Virus record (IMG/VR): IMGVR_UViG_3300010885_011111
Span: 1 to 33,134 of that record
From: a virus
DNA length: 33,134 nucleotides
Strand: one strand, 5' to 3'
Under the pieces are notes generated by a model. It searched no databases. It was not told the origin of the DNA and saw only the letters and a list, made by a program, of their open reading frames with translations. Position numbers and translations under genes: made by a program. This document shows, piece after piece, positions 7,516 through 14,251 of the stretch (position 1 is the stretch's first letter; every line of letters starts with the position of its first letter).

Positions 7516-7800
7516 ATGTCAAGCGACTTTGAAGCAGACGACATCGTCAAGGTATCGGGCAGCAGCAATCCCCAAAGCGTTGGGTCGATTGTCGCCCGAG
7601 CCGTAGTAGCAGGTAAGTCCCCCAAGATGCGCGCCATCGGCGCTAGCGCTGTGAACCAAGCCGTGAAGGCTTGCGCTATCGCCCGTGGGTTCGTCGCACC
7701 CCGCGGAGTTGATTTACTTTTTACTATAGGATTTGATGACATAGAAGGAGACAACGGTGAGTCGATCTCCGCTATCTCTTTCAAACCGGTATCCCGGTAA
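7516..7800 (+). CDS. spoVS: SpoVS-family protein (Alba-like fold)
   Basis: The 94-aa protein matches SpoVS almost along its full length: KVSGSSNPQSVGSIVARAV, then AIGASAVNQAVKACAIARG (about 40-58), FVAPRGVDLLF and a C-terminal strand SISAISFKPV. The AIGA.A.NQAVKA.AIARGFVAP core is the signature of this small family. In Bacillus and Streptomyces, SpoVS affects sporulation and septation; its fold resembles Alba nucleic-acid-binding proteins. In a phage it may bind nucleic acid or interfere with host development, which is inference. It has its own candidate promoter and a leader that sequesters its SD, so it may be controlled apart from the recombination genes. Confidence 0.92.
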   Translation: MSSDFEADDIVKVSGSSNPQSVGSIVARAVVAGKSPKMRAIGASAVNQAVKACAIARGFVAPRGVDLLFTIGFDDIEGDNGESISAISFKPVSR

Positions 7801-7843
7801 CTGCTAAACTGTTGTAGTTCTTACTTTATGTTTAGGAGGACAG

Positions 7844-10120
7844 GTGGCTTCTATATCCCCTGAGGACAATGAAAAGTTAGAGGAACTAAAAAAGACTCAG
7901 ACACGTGAGGAGGCGCGGGAAGCCGCACGCCAGCGTGCAGCCGCAAGGGACGCAGCGCCCAAAATGTCACCTGAGGAAGAGGCAGCCACTAAAGCAGAGG
8001 CTGACGCCGCGCGTAAAGAGCGTAAGACAACGTCCCGTAAGAAGTCACACGAGTCTCTTAAAGCAGGGGAGCGCACCGCCACCCCCCGTGCTTCTACTGT
8101 CAAACGCAGGGCGGAAATAGCAGATTTGCGTCTGCGTCCCCCCGCCAAGCCTTCTAACCGAAGTGAGGCGTCTGACCAAGTTGGTAAGCCCTTTGCCAAG
8201 ACCTCTGAGATGCGCACTGGTAAGCGTCGCATCATGTTCCGTAAGCACTACGACGTGCTCACACCCGACCTACAGGATTACAAGCGAATCAACACTCCCG
8301 AAGTGGAGACTCCGGTTCCACCCGAACTGGTCGGTCGTGGTACCACCTCAGAGGGGACCCCACGCGAAGAAACGTATGAAGGTCAAGTCCAGCGGTCACT
8401 CTTTTTGTTTGGAGAAAACGTACATAAATCCCCTCAAAGAGAGGCTAGGGCAGGGCGCCTAGCAAAGGCTATGGGGCTGCCCAACCCAATTACAGAAAAA
8501 GCCCGCCTTGCTGACAAGCAAAGGGTTCTCTCCGAGCACCTTAGGGACCAAGCCCCCGCTACCACCGGCTACGCTGGTGCAGCGATTAGCCAGATGCGCG
8601 GCGTGCTTCCTGCCGTGTCCCCAGATTCACCCAAGGGTGAGGTCCCCACAGCCGCATACGAACTCGCAACTGACATCAACAAGAAGATTGGCAAGATGCA
8701 GACCGAGGTTCCGTCGACCGGGGTTATTCAGCGCACCAAGCGCCCCGCTGACACCACACTCCCACGCCCTACGCGACAGAGGTTCCGTAGGAAACCCGGA
8801 TTCAAAGAGGGCGAGTGGGTAGAAGAGTCACTATTCCCAGAGCACATGGACAAAGAAACCGGCCAATCCACACGCATAGTGCGCACCCTGAAGGAAGTAA
8901 ACCCCGGTCCTCGTAGCCGCACGGGTAAGAGAAACATGGCTTGGCGTTCTGTGGACCCCAGTGGTGGAACCCCCCTTCAGCCGCCGCCTGTCCCTTCTAC
9001 CGAAGCCCCCGCGGGCACTCGTACCGAGGAATACGTGGCCGCAGTCAACGGCGTTCCAACCGAATACGCTAGGAGGCTAGAACTAGGTAAACGGTCTTTG
9101 GAGCAGCGCAACCCTGACGACTTTGAAGACCAAACCGCACGGTTATCATCTTCTGATGATATGAAGGAAATACTTCGTATCATAAAGACCGAAGCCGCCC
9201 CAGCGATTGCATCCCACGCAGCAGCAACCGCAGAACCCAAGCCCACTGGAGTTGAGGAAGACATATCAAACCCTGTGTTTGACGACCCCACCTCGTTCCG
9301 CGAAGCGGTAGTCGAACCCCGTGAACCGGTAACCCCTTATAACCCCAAACCCCGGTCATCCAAAAAGCGCGTTACCCGTTCTACCGAACTGGCTACTGAC
9401 CTTACTGCTAAGCAGAAGGAAAAGGGCACAGAAGAACTAACAATGGGCACACGCACCACGAACGTGTTCCCCTCGGACATTGCTAGGTCAGAACGCCTCG
9501 CCGCTCAAAGAGCGGCTGAAGACACGAAGCACGAAGAGATGATGAAGCAGACCATGTCCCCTCAGAAGTGGCAATCCCGCCGACTGCGGCAGTCTGCCAC
9601 GATGTTTGAAGGTATGAGTGGCTATGGCGGGGCAGCACGAAACATTCTAATTGGACATCCCTCAGTGCCTACCGGTGCAAAAAAGACCGGGGGAGCATCG
9701 TCACCAAACCGGACACCTAGGGATGGTGGTGGTCTAGCCGGTGGTCTGGAGCGCCGCGCTGAGCAGGTTCAGGCTAACAGGGAAGCCGACCTTGTCATCA
9801 GTAGGGACAGGCGCAACATGAAAGAACTGGGGCTTACAAAAAACTTTGAATACCAACGGTGGACTAATCCATCCCTTCCTAGCGAGTCCCGCCAAGCGGC
9901 AACCACCGGTTCTCTACTACGGAGACACATCCAGCAGCAGTCTCCCTCCCTCAGTGGTTATGGCGCAGCAGTTGCTGCTCCTATGCTTGCTGGGGTGGAT
10001 AAGGGGATCGCACAAAGTCTTTTAAGGGGTCTCCCTAAGAGAACGTCGTCCTTTAACGCAGGCCACCTAGAGGCTAAGGTCAAGTACGAGCCGGGATACA
10101 CATTTGAAGGCGAAGAGTGA
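7844..10120 (+). CDS. Large basic, mostly disordered protein of unknown function
   Basis: The 758-aa protein begins at GTG 7844 behind a strong TAGGAGGA. The first 100 residues are charged helix (EEAREAARQRAAARDAAP and similar), and most of the remainder is rich in Arg, Lys, Pro, Thr and Ser with little hydrophobic core. One motif recurs three times: TGYAGAAI (about 243), SGYGGAAR (about 595) and SGYGAAVA (about 706), each next to a short hydrophobic segment. No enzymatic motif was found. Size, basicity and repeats would suit an internal virion or DNA-associated protein, and it heads a row of other low-complexity genes, but no homologue is recognised. Alternatives include a scaffolding or ejection protein. 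Confidence 0.75.
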   Translation: MASISPEDNEKLEELKKTQTREEAREAARQRAAARDAAPKMSPEEEAATKAEADAARKERKTTSRKKSHESLKAGERTATPRASTVKRRAEIADLRLRPPAKPSNRSEASDQVGKPFAKTSEMRTGKRRIMFRKHYDVLTPDLQDYKRINTPEVETPVPPELVGRGTTSEGTPREETYEGQVQRSLFLFGENVHKSPQREARAGRLAKAMGLPNPITEKARLADKQRVLSEHLRDQAPATTGYAGAAISQMRGVLPAVSPDSPKGEVPTAAYELATDINKKIGKMQTEVPSTGVIQRTKRPADTTLPRPTRQRFRRKPGFKEGEWVEESLFPEHMDKETGQSTRIVRTLKEVNPGPRSRTGKRNMAWRSVDPSGGTPLQPPPVPSTEAPAGTRTEEYVAAVNGVPTEYARRLELGKRSLEQRNPDDFEDQTARLSSSDDMKEILRIIKTEAAPAIASHAAATAEPKPTGVEEDISNPVFDDPTSFREAVVEPREPVTPYNPKPRSSKKRVTRSTELATDLTAKQKEKGTEELTMGTRTTNVFPSDIARSERLAAQRAAEDTKHEEMMKQTMSPQKWQSRRLRQSATMFEGMSGYGGAARNILIGHPSVPTGAKKTGGASSPNRTPRDGGGLAGGLERRAEQVQANREADLVISRDRRNMKELGLTKNFEYQRWTNPSLPSESRQAATTGSLLRRHIQQQSPSLSGYGAAVAAPMLAGVDKGIAQSLLRGLPKRTSSFNAGHLEAKVKYEPGYTFEGEE

Positions 10121-10135
10121 CATGGTTGTTACTGT

Positions 10136-10285
10136 ATGAATAACAGACAGTTTAAAGATGACTATCTTAAAGAAGTTGAAGAAGATATGTCGTCTTTTAA
10201 TTACTCTAAGAAGTACAGCAAGTTTATGGTAAGAGAAACCAAACTTCAGAAGCGTAAGAACAAAGCAGAGGACTGGTATGACTGA
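10136..10285 (+). CDS. 49-aa lysine-rich small protein
   Basis: ATG 10136 opens a 49-codon gene whose product is highly charged (QFKDDYLKEVEEDMSSFNY, then KKYSKF and KLQKRKNK). It has no clear SD and is more AT-rich than its neighbours. Evidence for it is the 8-nt overlap of its stop with the next gene and its fit in an otherwise gene-packed stretch. Function is unknown. Confidence 0.5.
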   Translation: MNNRQFKDDYLKEVEEDMSSFNYSKKYSKFMVRETKLQKRKNKAEDWYD

Positions 10286-10412
10286 GAAAAAGAAAGCGAA
10301 GAAGAAGACTACCGCTATCCCCAAGAAGCCACTTCCTCGCCCAGTCCCAGTAACCGGTGGAGGCCAAGGCGGCTTCATGACCGGCATGGGAAATGGAATG
10401 GGCCTTGGCTAA
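10278..10412 (+). CDS. 44-aa basic protein with glycine-rich tail
   Basis: The 44-aa product has a poly-Lys head (MTEKKKAKKKTTAIPKK), a Pro stretch (PLPRPVPV) and a Gly/Met-rich tail (GGGQGGFMTGMGNGMG). It overlaps the genes on both sides (8 nt upstream, about 20 nt downstream). Such a sequence could bind nucleic acid or act as a short virion peptide; neither is demonstrated. Confidence 0.55.
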   Translation: MTEKKKAKKKTTAIPKKPLPRPVPVTGGGQGGFMTGMGNGMGLG

Positions 10413-10902
10413 CCAACAGACCTTCACTCAGTGGAACACCAGTTACGACCCCCAGAGTTCCGCTCAGTCTTCCTCACCTCTCGGGCCTGCTCCTACCTTC
10501 CGTAGTCCACAAGATGCACGCCTATCGGCGTGGGGCACATCCCCTGACGTTCAGTACCCAGACGGGTATCTGGGCACGTCCACTTCTAACCGTCGTCAGG
10601 ACAAACTGACAGCGGCTGTTATGCGCACCAACACCCGCTCTTACTCGCGGGGTGTGCATAAGGGTGAGCGCATCAACACGGGCGACTACATCTGGCCCGA
10701 TGAGTTCAATCTTCTTACTGGTATACAGTTGGAAGCAAGGGGCATGAAGTTCGCCCCTTCTGGTGCGATGCCCACCCATCTTACTAATGATGGTAAAATG
10801 GGGCCAGCGGGAGTTTCCCGCGGGTTGGGTGCAGCAGACCAACCAATCATTGACGCTCAACGGCGTAGCCGTTTGAAGAGCCTTGCCCCCCCGTGGAGGT
10901 GA
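10393..10902 (+). CDS. Unknown protein, possibly virion-associated
   Basis: The 169-aa product is rich in Ser, Gln, Pro and aromatic residues, with a better-ordered centre: TAAVMRTNTRSYSRGVHKG followed by INTGDYIWPDEFNLLTGIQ. No known motif is seen. ATG 10393 gives MEWALANQQ; a TTG at 10405 (LANQQTF) overlapping the previous stop is a credible alternative start and would be 4 residues shorter. It belongs to the run of low-complexity genes between 7.8 and 13.1 kb and ends just before a strong SD for the next gene. Confidence 0.65.
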   Translation: MEWALANQQTFTQWNTSYDPQSSAQSSSPLGPAPTFRSPQDARLSAWGTSPDVQYPDGYLGTSTSNRRQDKLTAAVMRTNTRSYSRGVHKGERINTGDYIWPDEFNLLTGIQLEARGMKFAPSGAMPTHLTNDGKMGPAGVSRGLGAADQPIIDAQRRSRLKSLAPPWR

Positions 10903-10906
10903 CCTC

Positions 10907-11224
10907 ATGAAGTTCGGACGCAAATCAAAAACCAAGAGCACTCCACCAAAAAACAGCAAGGCTAATTTCATCCCGTCCTCTGACCGTGTAAAGAAGGCAG
11001 AGGAAGAGCGCCAGTACACAGAGTGGAATGAGAAATCCTCTGACGATGCAGGTCCTATACAACGCCCCATCCCGGGTCTTCAAGTAGTTGGCGACACCCC
11101 TACTCGTAACGACCACTTCACCGCAGGCGCAACCGCCCACCACATCTATAACCAAACAGACGATTCCGACCCGGCTTCACCGCACGGAATCCCCCGCCCA
11201 ACTAAAAGGAGTAAAAATGGGTAA
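10907..11224 (+). CDS. Unknown basic, disordered protein
   Basis: The 105-aa product starts with a Lys/Ser-rich tail (MKFGRKSKTKSTPPKNSK) and continues with a polar, disordered region; IPGLQVVGDTPTRNDHF is the only stretch that looks ordered. ATG 10907 is preceded by GGAGGT at 10895-10900, which decides the start over an upstream in-frame TTG. The 3' end overlaps the next gene by 8 nt. No family is recognised. Confidence 0.65.
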   Translation: MKFGRKSKTKSTPPKNSKANFIPSSDRVKKAEEERQYTEWNEKSSDDAGPIQRPIPGLQVVGDTPTRNDHFTAGATAHHIYNQTDDSDPASPHGIPRPTKRSKNG

Positions 11225-11480
11225 CCCAAATAACCGGCCCTACGACCAAGACGCTGACAACAACCCTCGTAAGAAGATTACGATCAGCACTTTGCCTAAT
11301 AAGGAAGACAACACTAAGCGGGCCTCCGTGAAGAATCCCACGCCCGGAACTGCTGACAAGGCAAAGAACCTGAAGGCTGTCCCGAGCAACGCTGCAAAAC
11401 AGCGCGCCAAACTAAACCAGACTCCTGAAGACAAGCGGGCATCCAACGCCCTTAAGAACATCCAGAAGAAGGGTAAGTAA
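11217..11480 (+). CDS. Unknown small Lys/Asn-rich protein
   Basis: The 87-aa protein is strongly basic and polar (DADNNPRKKITISTLPNKED, later KAKNLKAVPSNAAKQRAKLNQ) with no hydrophobic core. The SD AAGGAG lies 6 nt before ATG 11217. Its stop codon shares one base with the next ATG (TAATG). Its composition is typical of nucleic-acid-binding or intrinsically disordered proteins. No function can be assigned. Confidence 0.65.
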   Translation: MGNPNNRPYDQDADNNPRKKITISTLPNKEDNTKRASVKNPTPGTADKAKNLKAVPSNAAKQRAKLNQTPEDKRASNALKNIQKKGK

Positions 11481-11653
11481 TGGCTAAGCACAGCAAAGAA
11501 CACCCCGGCTTCAAGACCACACAGAAGAAGATCGCCAAGGAGCAGGGCATCAGCGAAGAACGCGCTGGTGCCATCCTTGCCGCTGGCGCACGTAAGGCAT
11601 CCCCTGCTGCAAAGAAGGCTAACCCTAACCTTAAGAAAGTAAAGGGTAAGTAG
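11480..11653 (+). CDS. 57-aa Lys/Ala-rich protein
   Basis: The 57-aa product, beginning MAKHSKEHPGFKTTQKKIAK, contains QGISEERAGAILAAGARKAS and a Lys-rich end (PNLKKVKGK). The central part could form a short helix-turn-helix-like helix pair, and the rest is basic. Short proteins with this texture recur in phage genomes, but I cannot name the family. It starts on the last base of the previous stop (TAATG) with GGGTAAG as a weak SD. Confidence 0.65.
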   Translation: MAKHSKEHPGFKTTQKKIAKEQGISEERAGAILAAGARKASPAAKKANPNLKKVKGK

Positions 11654-11658
11654 ACAGG

Positions 11659-11955
11659 TTGGCACGCCCGTGGCAGTCCCGTCAGGAGATGCTTACCGAC
11701 CAAGCGTTGGAAGCAGCCATTAGTGACCCTGATACCATCAGGGCCATTCGTCCTGCCGTGCCTCAGCAGTTGTTTCCCGACCGCATGGGTTTGGTGAAGC
11801 AAGAGCCAACCGTGATGGACATCCTTAACACCGACCGCTACGCCCCGACGTTCAGGTCGTGGGTGTCTGGCCTACCTGTCATGCACTCTGAACTAACAGA
11901 GGGAACATTCGACGGCAGCGGCAGGTACTCAATGAACACTCTGGGAGGTGTGTGA
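11659..11955 (+). CDS. Unknown 98-aa protein
   Basis: A TTG start at 11659 gives MARPWQSRQEM; it is placed 5 nt after the previous stop, and no better start lies in frame. The protein looks folded, with a helix QEMLTDQALEAAISDPDTIRAI and an aromatic C-terminal half (RYAPTFRSWVSGLPVMHSEL). Its stop overlaps the next start. It may be a structural or connector-type protein, but there is no motif to support that. Confidence 0.65.
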   Translation: MARPWQSRQEMLTDQALEAAISDPDTIRAIRPAVPQQLFPDRMGLVKQEPTVMDILNTDRYAPTFRSWVSGLPVMHSELTEGTFDGSGRYSMNTLGGV

Positions 11956-13064
11956 TGGCTGGTTACAACCCTTTTGAAACAGGAGACCCCTTCCTTAACA
12001 GACCTGAGATAGCCATCCGCAGGCTTTATTGGTCGACCCAGAACGACTTCGCAGCGGGACGGAGTTCCAACTTCCAAAACACTTCAGATCGTGCTAAATA
12101 CGGTGGTGGCTTTTATGGTAATTCCATAGGCTCAACTCTCAACTCTGGCCCTCGTTATGCAAGAGGCACAATGATGGGTAACGTCCCTAACGCAGGGATA
12201 AACCCTAACTTCGATAGGCGGCTCGCTGGCCCTAACTTTGAATTAGGTAATGCAGTTAGAGCGGTCAATACGCTTGGAAATGGTATCAATGCTGTCAGAG
12301 GTGTTAGGGCTACTAACACCATCGCTAAGGGCATACAGCAACAGCAGCAGTCAATCGCTAACAGCAAAGCCCTTCAAAATAGAAACAACGCTAACGCCAG
12401 CGCGCCAGCAGCAGCGGCCCCTAGCAGTCGCACGCAACGACGGGCTGGGGCGTCAGCAGGAGCGAGCACTCCAGCACCCGCGACTACGACAGCCCAACCC
12501 GCTCCTCCCACTTCGCCAGTAACTCCCGCCCCCAGTAGCCGTGGTGCCCAGCGTGGTGCCGCCACGGGAACGGCCACAACCACAACCCCCGCACCACCTC
12601 CTACCCCTCCCTCCACTCCCGTGACGATGGGGCCAACACGCCGTGGTATGCCCAACCAAGGAACACCACCTCCTACCCCTCCCTCCACTCCCGTGACGAT
12701 GGGGCCAACACGCCGTGGTATGCCCAACCAAGGAACACCACCTGAACTCAATACACCCGGAGGAACCGGTACCGTGCCAACGAACTGGAACAACATGAGT
12801 GAACACGACGTAGACCCGTGGGCGGCCTACATCGGCCATAGTGGCGGCCCCACCACCCAAGAGTTGCCTGTACAACCGACTGGCCCTACTCGTTCTACGA
12901 TGTTTGAAAAGGTAAAAGGTACATTTCAAAAGTTACGGGGAGACAATACCCCCCAAGACCGTTCATCAGAACCCACAACAGAGATGAACACCACGGAAAA
13001 GCAGGACATTAGGGCGGCTCGTAAGGCATCCAACCGCTATAACAAAGAGTATGGCCCATTCTAA
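11955..13064 (+). CDS. Pro/Thr-rich protein with a 24-residue tandem repeat
   Basis: The 369-aa protein has an N-terminal domain (about 1-110) with aromatic and Asn/Gly-rich text (RPEIAIRRLYWSTQNDF), a short Gln run (QQQQ, near 120), then a long Ala/Pro/Thr linker (about 140-270), and a polar C-terminus ending in RKASNRYNKEYGPF. The linker ends in two identical 24-residue units (about 214-261). GGGAGG precedes ATG 11955, and an in-frame GTG lies at 11952. Such linkers occur in virion fibres, cell-wall-associated and tape-like proteins. Which of these applies cannot be told from the sequence. Confidence 0.7.
   Translation: MAGYNPFETGDPFLNRPEIAIRRLYWSTQNDFAAGRSSNFQNTSDRAKYGGGFYGNSIGSTLNSGPRYARGTMMGNVPNAGINPNFDRRLAGPNFELGNAVRAVNTLGNGINAVRGVRATNTIAKGIQQQQQSIANSKALQNRNNANASAPAAAAPSSRTQRRAGASAGASTPAPATTTAQPAPPTSPVTPAPSSRGAQRGAATGTATTTTPAPPPTPPSTPVTMGPTRRGMPNQGTPPPTPPSTPVTMGPTRRGMPNQGTPPELNTPGGTGTVPTNWNNMSEHDVDPWAAYIGHSGGPTTQELPVQPTGPTRSTMFEKVKGTFQKLRGDNTPQDRSSEPTTEMNTTEKQDIRAARKASNRYNKEYGPF
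12592..12743 (+). repeat. Exact 72-bp tandem repeat, in frame
   Basis: Two identical 72-bp units (12592-12663 and 12664-12735) are followed by 8 bp of a third. Each encodes 24 residues containing PPSTPVTMGPTRRGMPNQG. The exact identity, including all synonymous positions, points to recent duplication by slippage or unequal recombination. More diverged Pro-Ser-Ser-Arg units lie just upstream. Confidence 0.97.
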
Positions 13065-13077
13065 CAAAGGACTAATC

Positions 13078-13275
13078 ATGGCAGTTAACGACTCACGTTC
13101 AATGAACTCAGATATGAAGCAAGGCGCTAAGGACGGCGTGTACAAGCACCTCACCCCTAATCGTGGTGGTGTTGTTGAACTCAAGGATGTCATCAAGCGC
13201 GCCGATGAATTGCAGATGCAGTACAGCATTGCAACCCCAGAGCACCCTACGGGGTGCCCTTGCGGTTACTGCTGA
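13078..13275 (+). CDS. 65-aa protein with C-terminal Cys cluster
   Basis: The small protein ends in HPTGCPCGYC, a compact metal-binding-like motif with three cysteines plus His at the extreme C-terminus. The rest is charged and helical (VVELKDVIKRADELQMQY). ATG 13078 follows CAAAGGACT; an in-frame ATG at 13051 overlaps the previous gene and lacks an SD. The function is unknown. Confidence 0.65.
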   Translation: MAVNDSRSMNSDMKQGAKDGVYKHLTPNRGGVVELKDVIKRADELQMQYSIATPEHPTGCPCGYC

Positions 13276-13323
13276 CCTTCATATAAGATAACGTCACCAT
13301 AAGTTGACTCATAGGAGAACAAC

Positions 13324-13779
13324 ATGCCCCGTCTGCTTACCTGCAAATCATGCGCAACCATGTACAAGATGAAGGACTACGACGGTCCCGTTGAGTACGA
13401 CATGGAACTCATCGAACTCTGCAACCGCCACCTTCAGCAGGCAGATAATCCTGACCCCGACGCACATCGCGCATTGATTCTGCGTTGTGACGATAAGACG
13501 TGGGAAGCCCTAGGTGACGAGACCAAGATCAAGAGTGAACTCGCTAAGAACGAGTGGGCCGTTCGGGAACTGCGCGATGACCTCAAGGTCGAAGCGCTGC
13601 GGTGCTTTGACCGTCATAACCGCCCCAAGGATATGTGCCTTGACTACGAGGACGACAGTAAGACGATTGGCCGTTCGATAGGGGTACCAAAGGAGCACCG
13701 CCAGTTCCTGTGCCACTACTGCCCCGCCAGCGCCTATGTAGTTCACCGCGCACGAGTTGCAAAGCGCATGTACGACTGA
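13324..13779 (+). CDS. Cys-rich protein of unknown function
   Basis: The 151-aa protein carries an N-terminal CKSC (7-10) and a C-terminal FLCHYCPAS, with further Cys at LCNRH, LRCDD, LRCFDRH and DMCLD. The spacing suggests one or two zinc sites joining distant parts of the chain. The centre is a charged helix (ELAKNEWAVRELRDDLKVEAL). TAGGAGAAC gives a good SD before ATG 13324. It is separated by 1 nt from the HAD-like gene. No family is recognised. Confidence 0.7.
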   Translation: MPRLLTCKSCATMYKMKDYDGPVEYDMELIELCNRHLQQADNPDPDAHRALILRCDDKTWEALGDETKIKSELAKNEWAVRELRDDLKVEALRCFDRHNRPKDMCLDYEDDSKTIGRSIGVPKEHRQFLCHYCPASAYVVHRARVAKRMYD

Positions 13780-13780
13780 C

Positions 13781-14251
13781 ATGATTATTGTCAACCTATC
13801 AGTTCTATCACGGAGTGCTGATGTCGTAGGATCTCGGCAGCCCGTGCCCGAAGGACGAGCCATATGGGCTATGTTGTTTGAGCGCTACATGGGACGCCTC
13901 GCGGTGATATCCAACGAGGAGTACGACCGCTCACACTTCGCAGACTGGCTGAAGCGCGAAGGGTTCAAGGCATCCTTCTTTGAGTGCATCACCGAGCCTC
14001 ACCCTGATCTAAAGGCCCAGAAGATACAACTCTTGGGTGCTGCGTTCGGAAGGGTGGAGTGGTACGTGGACACCGACCCTAAGACCTGCGCCGAGACAAC
14101 TGCCCTTGGTATCCCCACCATCCTTGTCTCCGTACCGTTCGTTGTGCGCCCAGAGTGGGACCGCGGCAAAGAGATTCGTCAGTGGGATAGTCTCGTAGAA
14201 GAGATGGAATCACAGGCACTAAAGGCCGCTGAGAGAACATGGAGAGACTAG
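13781..14251 (+). CDS. HAD-like protein, probably without the usual nucleophile
   Basis: The 156-aa protein follows the HAD-fold order: an initial strand MIIVNLSVL, LAVISNEEYD (motif II-like Ser), a Lys-containing helix (KAQKIQLLGAAFG) and EWYVDTDPKTCAETTALGIPTILV, which matches the acidic motif IV and the GIPT segment of HAD phosphatases. The first strand should carry D-x-D but reads V-N-L-S here, so phosphatase activity is doubtful. It may be a degenerate or binding-only HAD protein. ATG 13781 is 1 nt after the upstream stop; the next gene starts directly after its stop. Confidence 0.6.
   Translation: MIIVNLSVLSRSADVVGSRQPVPEGRAIWAMLFERYMGRLAVISNEEYDRSHFADWLKREGFKASFFECITEPHPDLKAQKIQLLGAAFGRVEWYVDTDPKTCAETTALGIPTILVSVPFVVRPEWDRGKEIRQWDSLVEEMESQALKAAERTWRD

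Noticed and set aside
12592-12743. CRISPR or iteron array
   Set aside because: Directly adjacent identical 72-bp units in a coding frame, no spacers, and outside any origin-like sequence.
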